Below, one piece after another: positions 1 to 10,531 of a stretch of 64,000 bases of DNA (within the stretch, counting starts at the first letter, position 1; each line of letters starts with the position of its first letter). A model generated the notes under the pieces. That model had not been told where the DNA came from, did not search any database, and worked only from the letters and a program-made list of their open reading frames with translations. Position numbers and translations under genes: made by a program. The DNA is taken from the NCBI GenBank assembly GCA_030374805.1, contig JARGSG010000006.1, forward strand, positions 1,178,001-1,242,000, read 5' to 3'. This DNA comes from Gracilaria gracilis (lineage: Eukaryota; Rhodophyta; Florideophyceae; Gracilariales; Gracilariaceae).

Positions 1-758
1 CCTTGGGTGGCTGATGACCGCTTTGAGCGTGACGAACGCTCACGAGGTGCTTCTTCTACCTACGAGTCGGACGAATCAGACGCGGTTGACCGGCGAAAAG
101 AAAGAGAAGATGCTGACGAATCAGAGTCGTAGTTCTTCCGCTCCTTGCGTACTTTGGATCCACTGAACTTCTTGTCACGGTGTGAAACAGCATCCGGCTC
201 AGCCGTGCGATTAACTCCAACCAGGACGGTTTGTTCCACCCTTTCTAGACGGGCGCGGAGGCGAGTAAACTTCTCAGCCACGTACTCCACGAAATTAGCG
301 GGTCCTCCGAAAGCTTCCAAGAGGGAGTTGACATCACCACGCAATACGCGGAGATCCTCAGAAAAGTCCTGCAAAGCAGTGTCATCCACCTTCTTTCGAA
401 GTAGCGACAACTCCTTAGCAAGGGTAGCATGGGCAGCCCGCGTGGAGCGGAGCTGCTCTTCCACAGTTAAGTGGGGGGTGTCATTGACAGTAGCCCTCAG
501 AGGTGCCTCCGGAGTGGGAGCTGCGGAAGTTACCGTACCTCCTACGATAGGGGCGGGACCAGCAACGGCAGGAGCCGGTCCATCAACTCGATGAGGGTTG
601 ATCAACGACGTGGGCGGAAGTCGAGTGGTCGTCGGCACAGCTTCAGTAGCCGGCATCCCTTCGGTCCGGGACTGTGAACGGGCGGGGATCCGTGACGGAA
701 ATGGCGGATCCGATCTTCCAGGCGGACTGCGTGTCTTCGGACAATCTGACAGCGTCAT
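1..758 (-). CDS. Gag-like coiled-coil protein of a retroelement, 3'-partial
   Basis: This reading frame begins at an ATG at 756-758 and runs off the left edge of the window. The N-terminal third is rich in Pro, Thr and Ala. A helical coiled-coil-like stretch follows (heptads around LRSTRAAHATLAKELSLLRK), then a basic, Ser/Asp-rich tail with repeated DSDSS-type runs. I see no catalytic motif. The composition fits the N-terminal part of an LTR-retroelement Gag, and a similar Ser/Asp/Arg-rich segment occurs in the Gag at 61633-63898. An in-frame TAG lies at 60-62, and the frame stays open beyond it to the window edge with the same Arg/Ser-rich character. The long leader upstream resembles the leader before the Gag start at 51387, so the two probably belong to one family. 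The function as a particle protein is inferred from composition only. Confidence 0.45.
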
Positions 759-2139
759 GACAAGAACAACCGTACAACGGGATACTCGACAGCCAATTGG
801 CTGGGACTTCCAATGAACTTCCAAATGGAGACAAGTACTAAAAAACTAACCTCGTCACGAGTGGATTCACGCGTGAATCTTCCGACAAAACTAATCGTTT
901 CTAAGTCGGAAGACCACTTGTAGAGCAACGCTTTTGGCTGGAAAAGCGCAGGCTCACGGAGACGTTCGGAATCTTCCCCTCGACAGGGCAGCACAGCGAA
1001 CGGAGCACTCCAAGAATGACACAGCTAAGCCAGGTGTATATCCGAGGTCAAACCACCACGACAAGCGTCGGAGCGTTAGGCTGATTAGTAGTCGGTAGAG
1101 ATCCACGTGTTCACACAGTCACGAGATGAGTCCTCGAAAGAGAGTAGCACGGCAACAACAAGGTGTCGGAAACGGGCCACTGCGAACAGGGCAAAAAGGC
1201 AAAACCCAAAAAGGAGAGAAAGCAAACCACCAGAATGGTGAAAAGAGATAAATAATAAAGCAAACCCAATACAGGGACGAGTATACGACAATAGGTCGAA
1301 ACGAGACACACAAATAGTGGTTATACTGTGAGTGCCACAAGGGTGGGTAACTATACGTGAAGAACGCAGTCGTCACTTTACTTGGAGGTGAACAATCCGC
1401 GAAGGCGTGATAGTTAGAGCCAGAAGCCCTTGCTTGGCAAGGGGCAATTTACTTGGGGGAGCGATGCTCAACCCTCTAAGTACTGAGCTCGGCGCACCAC
1501 TGACAGTGGGTGCGCCGGGCAAAATAATCTATAAAATATCTAAGTAAATACAGCAATGCTGGGTGCACTGCCTCTGGCATATCCGTGCTACACGTGTGCT
1601 ATTCACACCCGCTAAGCGGCGCCTCGAGCCGTGCAATCCACGTGTACATGTGTGAAAATTACCTCAGCGAGGCGACAAAATAGCAATAATAGCGGTGTAG
1701 CTCATATATATCTACTAACGCATGATGCAGAAATTAACTAAGTACCTCAAATCGCCTCCAAGGAGTGTTGTCCTTCACTTTAGTCATACACTCAAATTTA
1801 ACGGTAGAAGCGCAGAGATGAAGTGGTGATCCACCTTGCAGGTAAGGCGATCTCGACCAGCAGTTACAACTGAAAAGGCTGGGTTGCAAAATGCAAACTG
1901 CACGCAAGCAACCTACGCAGATTTAAGTTTGAATCAGAAGCAATGCCACCTACAAATCGTAGGTGGCAGATTGAGAACTTCTACATAATAAACAATCCCA
2001 GACTCTCCACAGGAGGTCTGGGGGCATCCGCATTTTACTGCGGAACTTTCCTTTGGTGCCCAACCTTTTGCCTTCGCCTCCCTCATTTTTCCATCAGCGC
2101 GTGCGCGTGGCGATGAGGAACATAGACAGGACCAACATG
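759..2139. other. Non-coding leader of the left-edge retroelement and flanking DNA
   Basis: I see no convincing gene here. The part next to the Gag start (about 760-1380, read on the minus strand) is a long leader that shares short blocks with 50900-51380. A stable hairpin occurs at 1490-1517: a 9-bp stem (CGGCGCACC with its complement) around a 10-nt loop. The remainder to about 2140 is AT-balanced and shows nothing I can name. Confidence 0.4.
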
Positions 2140-2336
2140 GAAGGATAGTTCACAAGCAATACAAAATGACATGAGATATTTCTGCATTTGGGTGCTCCTT
2201 GTTAGAGCTCCCGGGCTAAGCAGAGTGCCTTTAATTAAGGATACTGGGTGACCTTTAAGCCAACTTATGACCTACTACTTGCCGACTAAAGTATACGTCT
2301 GTTGTCAGATGTGTAGGTATCTGTACGACACTAACA
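2140..2336 (+). repeat. Dispersed repeat E, copy 1
   Basis: About 200 bp here match 57237-57434 in the same orientation. The best block begins at AGCTCCCGGGCTAAGCAGAG and ends at GTATCTGTACGACACTAAC, with only scattered substitutions and no large gaps. Two copies 55 kb apart indicate a mobile or formerly mobile unit. I see no coding sequence inside. It could be the end of a DNA transposon or a solo LTR, but I found no target-site duplication to decide. Confidence 0.7.
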
Positions 2337-2587
2337 CCAGTACTGTACACTCCACAAAATTTCTATACCTCGAGACGCCGATCTAATCAATGCGTCGAGA
2401 ACTGACTCCCTAGGAAAAAGACACTTTCTCAGCAGTAGGGTAGACCGTAGACCATAGTGTAGATAAAAGGACGTTATCATACGCGCAGTTAATTAAGAGC
2501 GCAGGCACAAAAAGAAAACGAAGTTTATATAAATAACTGCAAAATTTTGTAACTGCATATAACAAGAAAACAACATAGAATGGCCTA

Positions 2588-3581
2588 GTAGCCCGTCATT
2601 CCTCCTTTCTTCTCGAGTACAGTAATCAAAGGCTTTGGTACAGACCTGTAAAGATTTTCCACCAGTAAATCTGGCATTTGATTCGACACATATTTCACCC
2701 TGTCGGCCAACTTTTGCACCGACAAATAGGGTGTGGTCTACGTAGACGTGCCTGGCGACTCAAGCCCAGATGTTCTAAATTGTATTTAGGTCTGAGCTCT
2801 TGGCTGGCCAGTCCATCACAGTGACATTGGTATCGCTAAGACACTTTTTGGTAGCATTTGCGCGATGGAAACTAACCCCATCGTGCATAAACACCAAATA
2901 TTTTCCCAGTTTTTCAGCAGCATAGAGCAACAGATCCTTCTCTAGTACATCTATATAAATTTTAAATCGTATTGTAGTATCAAACACAGTTTAAGATCCA
3001 GCACTATAGTACGGAATGCAACCCCATATTATGAGCGAATTTCCTTCTTACAACCATTCAGAAAATATTTCTGGCTCTCTTGTTATATCATGCCAGTATG
3101 ATGCTTAAGTATCGAGACCATCAGCATTAAACTTTTTCTCGTCCGAAAGTATAACCTTCTTTCATTCGATAGACCCTCACGACAAATTATCTTTGGCAAA
3201 CATAACTCTCTTCTCTTTGCGTTGAACGTTCATGTAAGAGTTTGGCCTTATATTTTTGTACTTAGGATAAAATACTTTTGTGAGGATTTGTTGAATACGC
3301 TGGTTGGTGACGTCTAAATTATACTTTTGTTGAATATATTTTACGCTGGACTGGTGCATAGTAACATCTCTAATAATTGTAACTTTGTTGGCGGCATATA
3401 TTATCTCCTTCCTTGGTTTTTATTTTTGTTGTCGGCTCCGATTTGGCTTCATTAGGAATTCTTGTACTGTAGTACGGTGCCCGCGTTGTTTTTCAGCGAT
3501 GGTTTGATTGGACATTTCATGCAAGGCATGCGCTAGGATATGGGCCTTTTTCACGTTTGATAAAAGTGGACCACGAGGCAT
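2588..3581 (-). pseudogene. Decayed Tc1/mariner transposase
   Basis: Joined across frame breaks, the minus-strand translation follows the Tc1/mariner plan over about 330 residues. An N-terminal helix-turn-helix region (MPRGPLLSNVKKAHILAHAL...) comes first. A first catalytic block reads LSDEKKF, a second MHDGVSFHRA, and a third DWPAKSSDLN, giving the D-D-D/E framework. A C-terminal block, LVENLYRSVPKPLITVLEKK, is followed by GGMTGY and a TAG at the place where this family normally ends. The copy is dead: it carries in-frame TAA (3420-3422), TGA (3177-3179 and shortly after) and further stops, plus a frameshift near 2700. I could not recognise terminal inverted repeats. Only inactivating decay and no host use is visible. 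Confidence 0.8.
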
Positions 3582-3659
3582 TTTGGGCTTGAATGTGAAA
3601 GGAAAAGTGACTACACGGATCGCGTACAAGGTAGCGAAGGTATTAGAGTAATATTTACT

Positions 3660-4862
3660 TTAAATTGGCCTGTAGAAACGCGCGCTTTTTGTTTTGAATG
3701 CTTTTGATGGTATAAAGTTCGCTGATATAAAGAAACTTCGTTTGATGTTATTCGTCTTTTGAGGACTTGCTTTGCTGCCAAAGGCTCAGCTTAGCAGGCA
3801 GCATTGCTGGCGTACTAAGCCGTTGATCTCATTGATACTTGAGCCAAAAACTGTAAAGTGTAATACATTTAAGACGTATTCCTACTGTGAGATGTAGAAA
3901 TTTCGTGGAGTGCACACATATGTTTCATGTCATGCCTCCCCAAAAAAGATCAATTTGACAACACACAGGACACGTGTGCACGTGATTGCGGTACAATCCA
4001 TCTTATGAAGTAATGCGCATGAGCCGCATGTTGATCGCAAGTGCCCTTCACGAACCTCCCCGCACTCGCAAAGCCGACCGCAATATGCCCTGCTCCTGCA
4101 GCTTCGCCTTCGTAGCCTGGCTTCTTGCAGAGCAAATGCTCTGCGTAGGTGGCCCAATAGACTGACTTGTGCTGTGATGTATGGAACGACAGGAAGTAGG
4201 CCGATCTTGGATACAATGGGACGGTGGAAAGGCTCAAAATGAACACCGTATTGACACTCCAGAGTTCAACCACGCTTTACGCAATATGATGAAAATTTCG
4301 CTTAAAGGACTGTTTGCATAGGAGGATAGATTAAGAGCGAAAAATCAAGTGCCGGGGAAGAAACCAGTCCATTGCGCATTGCATCCTTGGAATCTTCTTC
4401 CCGGAGCCTATGAGCTTTTACATGATACGTTCAACTACCTGCGATAAACATGAGTGCATACACATGTGCTTGTCACATAGAGTTGAACTAGTAGATTCTC
4501 GGAGATGCTGTCGGCTACAAACTTTACAAACTTTGAGATCCCAGAACCGTTGAGGATAATACCTTTGAGACAGTGAGCGATTGGTCCCGTTTCGAAGCTT
4601 TGAATCAATTTTCACAGATACTTGAAACCTAAACTAAAGTTTAAACTTTTCTATAATCCAAAGACTAGTCTTTTCTGGGATCTGGTTATGTGCTGTACAA
4701 CTGTACACTTTGTCAAAATAGTATGACGGGTTGGTACGCAACTAAAGATCAATCTGATCTTTGAGAGAACCGAGTCCTTTCTTCGCCATCGGACGAGCTG
4801 CGAGGCGACATATACGTCTTTTTCCTCAATCCATTCGTTTTTGCGTCAGATAATCTAATCTT
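3660..4862. other. Intergenic stretch, nothing supported
   Basis: A few minus-strand ORFs of 65-107 codons exist (for example 3950-4273), but they show no motif, no duplicate in the window and no clear codon signature. I treat the stretch as non-coding. The part just before 4863 is the presumed promoter of the next gene. Confidence 0.35.
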
Positions 4863-5384
4863 ATGGCCGACCAGAAACGCCTACCCGGCGTTTTGGAAGT
4901 GCTACGAGTATCAGGAACATCAGAGGTTGCTTTCTTCATGCCACAGAAGAAGGCCTACTTTCACCAAGCAATAGGCGAGAACAATGATGAAGTGGCAATG
5001 ATAAGGCTGGCAAGTATTCTGATCTCAGAAAAGGAAGATACGCATTTCGTACAGGACGCAGTGGATCTTCTTCTTGCTGCCGTTAAGAAGCAACAGACTG
5101 ATCTTGATGAAGGAAATGAAACGATGGCGGCCTTACGGGCTAAGACCGCTTCTATCGGCCTCGTCCGTGACCTTAACGTCCGCTTGCTGCGAGTAACCGT
5201 CATCTTCAGAGAGTTGATTCAAAACGTGGATGCTCTGTCTACTCTGGCAGAAGACAATATGGAGATGCTCCAATCACTACGCATATCGGAAGAAATGGCA
5301 TACAGATCAAAGGCTATGGCAGAGGCAAGACTTGGCGAAGTAAATTGGTGGTTCCAAGTTGAAAGAAAAGGAAACATTTCTTGA
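4863..5384 (+). CDS. Small intact gene, unknown function (173 aa)
   Basis: An uninterrupted ATG-to-TGA reading frame encodes 173 residues with mixed, protein-like composition and no low complexity. The middle is strongly helical and amphipathic (around DAVDLLLAAVKKQQTDLDE and NVRLLRVTVIFRELIQNVD), suggesting a helical bundle or coiled coil. There is no signal peptide, membrane segment or recognisable catalytic motif. No in-frame UAR occurs, and no second copy exists in the window, which sets it apart from the surrounding repeats. An AATAAA lies 223 nt after the stop at 5607-5612. I do not recognise the family. It is one of the better candidates for a single-copy host gene here. Confidence 0.55.
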   Translation: MADQKRLPGVLEVLRVSGTSEVAFFMPQKKAYFHQAIGENNDEVAMIRLASILISEKEDTHFVQDAVDLLLAAVKKQQTDLDEGNETMAALRAKTASIGLVRDLNVRLLRVTVIFRELIQNVDALSTLAEDNMEMLQSLRISEEMAYRSKAMAEARLGEVNWWFQVERKGNIS

Positions 5385-5606
5385 ACGCTCGGCATTGCTC
5401 GCAACCAAGTTTTACATTTCGTGTCGAACGGAGATCATGACAACGCAGTACTCTTTGAGGAGAGGGACAGGAGTACGAAAACTGCGAATAAATGAAGTAA
5501 CGGAAGTTTTGTATTCGAGTTTATCGCACATAGTACTGTGCTTCTCGCATTGAGATGGTGAAACGCTGTATGTTCGGTGTTTGTCTGTTTTCAACACTTG
5601 TGACAG

Positions 5607-5612
5607 AATAAA
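5607..5612 (+). terminator. Candidate polyadenylation signal
   Basis: An AATAAA hexamer lies downstream of the gene ending at 5384, at a plausible distance for a 3' UTR. The assignment rests on the hexamer and its position only. Confidence 0.3.
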
Positions 5613-5639
5613 AGCTTCTCGTTCGAGCAATGATGGGAC

Positions 5640-6949
5640 CCTTTCCTTTTGAATTGACGATTAGTCGGCTACCTGCAAAACTGATCTTTCCGACTTGTGC
5701 CCACTTTACTTTCTACTCCATACACATGATAAAGATAATCACATCTCCAAATTTGTGGGCAAAAGAAGGCGTTCAGACAAGCGCAGACTCTGCAGTTTGC
5801 GTCTTGTAGATCGCAAAAGTCTTCTTATCAAGGCGTTGCGAAAACAAAGCTGAAGTTCGCTGCTGCATCCCGCGTGTAACACTGAAAGTGATGATGAGGG
5901 TCTGGCTGACTCTCACAGGAAGAGAGGAGCCTCCATTACGTTTTCTGTCGCTATCTATTGCTGTGATGGATGCATCTAAGAGATGCTAGCTCTACTTCTA
6001 TAAAGGAGACATGGCTTTGAGTAGCTTGTAGACTGTCTGTCACTACACTCTGTGGAACTATATGTACGATTGTGTTACACCGCAGCCAAGGGGATCGACA
6101 ACGATTATGGTTCTCCCGACAGCCGAGCACAATTTTGATTACATACATCCCCTTCTAACGACAGCATCTGGATACCAACACGAGAGATATTTCTTGCGAT
6201 CAGTTTTGCCTTCTGTTAGATCTGGTTTGGTCGTTCAAGAGCGCTAATCTTCATCGCCCGCAAGAGAACACCTGTTGGATTCAAACGTTGTAAGTCATCC
6301 GGGGCATCCAATCCCCGCAATTTCACTTGCAACACATGATCTTATTACATTTCGTCCACGCGGCCAGAACTGAAGTAGCTTCGTGCTTCTTCTGAACTTT
6401 TATTGAGTTCAGGATTGTTAGGGTTTGCGCCTGAGCAGACTTTCTCTTTTGTCCTTCATGGGCGCCCGGTAGCCAACGATAGGCATCAGAAGAACGGGGC
6501 GCCCCGCGCGAAGTGCTACGCGCACACGACAGTTTCTCGTCGTGTTCCGACGCCATAGACACTTACACTATGCCTGCGTAGCCAAAAAGTTTTTGAGGGA
6601 CGCAGTGAGTGGGAAGACAAAACAGTAAGAAGACAAACCAGCACCACAAAAGGATGGCTGAGCACGGTTGTCGGGGGCGGAGCAGCGTCCGAATCGGCAG
6701 GCAAGCAAGGCACCAAGCATATATAGGGTGCAACTGCTCTGATCACAGAGAAAATTCCCGGGTTGCGTTTACAAATTCAAACGTATTGCGCAACCTAGGC
6801 CTCGCATTGAATCTCCACTATAGTGATATGGGACGTCACGCGCTCCCAATCGTTGCAATGAATCATCACCTGCGGTTAAGCCAAAATTCATACGATCAGT
6901 GATTGTGGCTAACTGCTCAAACTATTTGCGGAAGATGTTCCTCGTACCA
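5640..6949. other. Intergenic stretch, nothing supported
   Basis: Only short, mutually overlapping ORFs on both strands occur here, without motifs or duplicates. I see no repeat ends, hairpins or RNA genes that I can support. Confidence 0.35.
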
Positions 6950-8290
6950 CTCGTGATACATTTTCTGCCACCATGTATTCACGTCAAGTCCGTCATGAGC
7001 TCCAGCATCAATGGCGCTCGCCGCGGAATGACAGAACCCTTTGGTGGAGGTGCAGTGACATCCGGCCAAGTTTCTGTGAGCGGCTGTCGTCCGGCCCAGG
7101 GCGAACGGCCGCAGTCATCAGTCGCCACTTCACCCACGATGGCATGTGTGAAGGTTTCGAGTTCGGCTCCTTTCCAGCGATGTACATGAAACGATCTGCG
7201 TACACTGTAATGTGTTTGCCATTGACGACGAACACTTTTACACCAACTCACGTGGATTCGCAGATGCATGGCCGTTTCAGCCTTTTTGGTCTCGTCGCCG
7301 TCACCGCGACCACCCTATCCAATAGATATCCGACACTCGAGTTTATCGTTTCCCATTTTATCTGACTCAATGCGCCCATGATTGATCAGTTGTGTTTGGT
7401 GCAAAGAATTGCGCTTTGATCTCAACTGCTGGCGTGCTCGTGAAGTGATAAAACAATTGCGGTCACAGACGAGCCACGTGGTCGCGGCAGCACCGCAGTC
7501 GAGATAGTTTGCATGGGTCTCAGCATCAGTTTGGTAAGGGTAGTGGTGTCTCAGAGCTGTACCGCTGTAGTTGCGTTGTTTTGGGCCCACTTGGTCATCC
7601 GCGGGTGCCTTGACGGTGGTGAAGTAGAGAATTGTGAGTTAGCAGAGAGTGGTGGGTCGAAAGGTCGACTGGTATAGGGATGGTCGAGGAGTACATACTG
7701 GTTGTGGTGGCGATATGCTTCATTGGCGATGGCGGTGCCGGTTTGGAGGCCACGTTGACGGCACGCTAGGAGTCGAGGAGATTTGGAGACGAGCATGATG
7801 TTGGGCCGGCGCTGCGTCGAGATCTGTTACACGTAGTTGTGCCATGCTGGTTGCAGCGGAAGTGCTGCGCAGCAATGAGAGGATATACGTCGGTGTCCGA
7901 TGTGACGTCGCACTATGCGGCGATATCCGATGCGGTGGCGGTGCTCGGGCCTTTGCCGACCGCCAACCACCTTGTGACGATAGGACAATCTTGTTTGTAG
8001 CGGAAGATCTAACGTTTGAAAGGGAGATAGCGTTGCTGTGAAGGTGCGCAGAGCCTCTGAAATGGTGAAACTGAGTTGTAGTGCTGATGGTTCTGGTCCT
8101 ACCTGTGGCGATTTTGGCAGGGTGATTATGGAAACGTTTGAATGGAGGTTTGTTTGGAGTTGGCGGTTGTCCGGGGATCGGCGGTGGAGCGCTGGAGGTT
8201 GTAGATACGGATGGTGGCGATGCTGCAAAAAAAGTGGTCGCGACGACGAGGGCGTCATGAGGAATTTGAGTGTGACTCTGTTTACTAAAT
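6950..8290. repeat. Segmental duplication C, copy 1
   Basis: This block matches 10340-11770 in direct orientation, with many substitutions and gaps. Clear anchors are around 7150-7235 versus 10415-10500 (both contain TACACTGTAATGTGTTT) and 7370-7530 versus 10895-11070 (both contain the word GTCGCGGCAGC). On the minus strand both copies encode short, better-conserved peptide stretches, so the duplicated unit probably carried a multi-exon minus-strand gene. Confidence 0.7.
7008..7235 (-). CDS. Conserved coding segment in duplication C, copy 1 (possible exon)
   Basis: The minus-strand frame reads VVNGKHITVYADRFMYIAGK and continues with EPNSKPSHMPSW. The duplicated copy at 10325-10531 reads LLNGKHITVYSDWFMHIAGE and continues EQPISKPSH. 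Protein-level similarity is higher than in the neighbouring DNA, which suggests that this segment was under selection as coding sequence. I do not recognise the family. Neighbouring exons, start and stop cannot be fixed. It may now be a pseudogene. Confidence 0.3.
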   Translation of the reverse strand: MFVVNGKHITVYADRFMYIAGKEPNSKPSHMPSWVKWRLMTAAVRPGPDDSRSQKLGRMSLHLHQRVLSFRGERH

Positions 8291-8586
8291 AGCCTGATAG
8301 AATGGTGCCAATTATCCGGGAAGTCGAGAAATCGGCCCCACCCGATCCAGGAAGTCCGGACCCTACGCTTTCTCACAGTGCTCTTTTCGCGGCTGGTGCA
8401 GGTCCACTCAAGGGAGTGGTGGGTCCGAGCACTGAATTCTTCCAAAGTATCCGCGCGCCTCGGTGATAGCCGGTTACACGCAGTTCGCGTATCCACGTGG
8501 AGCACTCCAATTGGCATGAAGCAAACGCTCAACTGCTGCCAGATCACGTGTCTGTGACGTGGCGCGAGCGACGACGCAGCGGCCAT
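7720..8586 (-). CDS. Pro/Ser/Thr-rich ORF in duplication C, copy 1 (uncertain)
   Basis: A 288-codon open frame covers the upstream half of the duplicated unit. Part of it (HDALVVATTFFAASPPS) matches HDALVVETTSIAESPSS in the second copy near 11467-11754, which supports coding use of that section. The rest is compositionally biased, overlaps other long frames and extends beyond the duplication into different DNA, so the full ORF is probably not one protein. No domain is recognised. Confidence 0.25.
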   Translation of the reverse strand: MAAASSLAPRHRHVIWQQLSVCFMPIGVLHVDTRTACNRLSPRRADTLEEFSARTHHSLEWTCTSREKSTVRKRRVRTSWIGWGRFLDFPDNWHHSIRLFSKQSHTQIPHDALVVATTFFAASPPSVSTTSSAPPPIPGQPPTPNKPPFKRFHNHPAKIATGRTRTISTTTQFHHFRGSAHLHSNAISLSNVRSSATNKIVLSSQGGWRSAKARAPPPHRISPHSATSHRTPTYILSLLRSTSAATSMAQLRVTDLDAAPAQHHARLQISSTPSVPSTWPPNRHRHRQ

Positions 8587-9902
8587 TAATAAAATGTGGC
8601 CATCGCTGGCGCTCCGCTTCGCACATCAGCCAAGCTGCGGCGACGGCCGTTGCGCCGCCCTTCGTCGCGTGGCCACCTCGTCCTGCGGCCGCCTCATCGG
8701 GCGGCCGCCTCGGCAGCTTCACCGCGCGGCCGGCCCGTCTCGCGGCCGATCGCCTTTGGCTTCGATGCGCCGTCGCTTATCACCCACCCGTCGGTGCCGG
8801 AAGCCGACCGCTGTCACACCTCGCGCTGAACGCCCTTGTCTTTTCCTGGGTGACAAAAGTTAAGGATCGGGCAGCCCAAGGTAGTGATACAGAGCAACGT
8901 CTGTAAGGTGCTTGGAACTTTGATCATCCGATCGCCGCTGTTCGAAGAGCGCATCATCTCGATGGAACTGGAAGAAGGAGATGGGCAGACTGGAAGACAT
9001 AGAATGCGTCATGGCAAAGGGCTTTAAACACTTTACGTGCTTGGAATAGGTCGCGAGTGCTTGTACACCCAGGATTTGCTGCTGATTCAGTGACAACAAA
9101 AGGACATGTTGAAAGGCTCGGTGCTTGACATCTTGCGAAAGAAAATATTCGAGCCGCGCTTCGACTCCCATGGGGGAATATACTTTTTCATATGAGCAGC
9201 ACGTAGTCGCATTCGGTAACGATGTTGAGATGAACGGTGCACCAAGGCTTGCGGCATGGAATTATGGATCCCAGGCGCACCATTTCATCATGTCTATCAA
9301 ATAAGACAGGCATGGATCTCTCAACCAGCCGGCAACCAGGCTTCGAACGTCGAACGCTTTCGATCATTGTTTGATCACCCTGTTCAGAACAGCGCCAAGA
9401 TCCGATGCAGCTAACATATCAGTACGATGTGATCACCCGAGAAGAACTCTGCCACGCTCCAGACTTGGGCGTGCCCCCGGCACAACAGAACTCTACCAGA
9501 GCTTCTCGCTACGCTGTACGGCCCTATGTCTGTCCTGTAGAATACGATGCCGTCGGGCGCGTCGTTGGTCAACACTCGTGCGCCGTCGCTGGAATGGTGG
9601 CAGATATGCGACAGCGAGAACAATTGCACAAGACAGAAAATGCTGGAAAAAAACAAGTTCGGGCTTCGGGGTTGAATGTTATCGAAACACTTCTACACCA
9701 GGTGCTCCTATCTAGCAACATGCGCCGTATTTCTCTAGTCGCACGGGACGGAGCCCACAATCAACTGCACGTTTCAACGTCCGGCAACGTTGTCATAGAC
9801 GGGCGCGGGCTGAGCCCAATCCGAGAATGTTCTAGTTTCAAAGAATTGTTGACGATCTCCGAAGATTGGGCCTCGGAGCAAAATTAAGAAACGCAAGAAC
9901 TG
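8480..9902. repeat. Segmental duplication A, copy 1
   Basis: This block matches 21567-23380 in direct orientation. The first anchor is GGAGCACTCCAATTGGCATG near 8500, and the similarity continues through ACCAGTACGATGTGATCACG-like sequence near 9420 versus 22770. Copy 2 is longer because of a 14-bp minisatellite and other insertions. Copy 1 keeps an open reading frame (9405-9902) that is broken in copy 2. Confidence 0.7.
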
Positions 9903-10337
9903 GTAAGTACGTAATTTTCGTTACTCAGTGAAGCGCTCTCAGATGTCGGAATAATGAATAATGTGCTTGATGTCTGGTGGACATTGTCCGCCGAGGTAAA
10001 GACATGCTGAGAAACATACAGTACTTCTCCGTCGGTTCTAACGATGCTCTTTTTCTTTTCTTCCTTTCCTATTTCCGAGAAGAACCCCGCTACGATCCAG
10101 GCGTCAGTGTGGTCTACGGAAGGAATGGAAGCTTTGAATCTGAGTGGACGGGGCTTGAAAACTTGGAATGTGCCACATGTACAGTACGTTCTATCTCGTG
10201 CAGTATCTTGCGCGTATTCGGTGACCTTCTATCAAGCTTCGAACGAAGAAGCAAGTTCATTAGCTTCGGTGTGCGGTGATACAACCAGAAATGCATTGTA
10301 CGAAGCTTTTGTCTCCTGTAAGAGCTATATAGATTGA
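9405..10337 (+). CDS. Spliced gene of unknown function, two visible exons with an in-frame UAA
   Basis: Exon 1 is 9405-9902 and exon 2 is 10080-10337. The donor is CTG|GTAAGT at 9903. The acceptor follows TTCTAAC and a long pyrimidine tract ending in CCGAG at 10079. Both junctions are in phase 0. Exon 1 contains an in-frame UAA at 9885-9887, after which the frame stays open for five codons up to the donor. Exon 2 then continues in frame (KNPATIQASVWSTEGMEALN...) to a TGA at 10335-10337. Under the standard code the protein would stop at 9887 and the intron would lie in the 3' UTR. The start region (YQYDVITREEL) is conserved in the broken duplicate near 22764. No known domain is recognised, and upstream exons are possible. 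Confidence 0.5.
9903..10079 (+). other. Predicted spliceosomal intron
   Basis: The intron runs from GTAAGT to a pyrimidine-rich acceptor preceded by a TTCTAAC branch-point-like motif, about 177 nt. It joins two open frames in the same phase. The duplicate at 23380-23565 keeps much of the intron sequence, but the copy breaks off where duplication B begins. Confidence 0.5.
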
Positions 10338-10531
10338 TACGAGAATAGACGCATGATTGTGATTAGAGAAAAAGAAAACGGCAGCGATAAGTGCCACGTC
10401 TCACACGCTGAAATGTGTGAAGGTTTCGAGATCGGTTGCTCTCCAGCGATGTGCATGAACCAATCCGAGTACACTGTAATGTGTTTCCCATTGAGGAGGT
10501 ACATTTGCACTACGTGGCAACGCAACTCCAT
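10325..10531 (-). CDS. Conserved coding segment in duplication C, copy 2 (possible exon)
   Basis: This segment encodes LLNGKHITVYSDWFMHIAGE and ISKPSH, the counterpart of the minus-strand segment at 7008-7235. It overlaps the 3' end of the plus-strand gene ending at 10337 by a few bases. The function is unknown, and exon limits cannot be set from two copies. Confidence 0.3.
   Translation of the reverse strand: MELRCHVVQMYLLNGKHITVYSDWFMHIAGEQPISKPSHISACETWHLSLPFSFSLITIMRLFSYQSI

Noticed and set aside
3930..4273. Two overlapping minus-strand ORFs of 75 and 107 codons
   Set aside because: They show no domain, no duplicate and no promoter or polyadenylation support.
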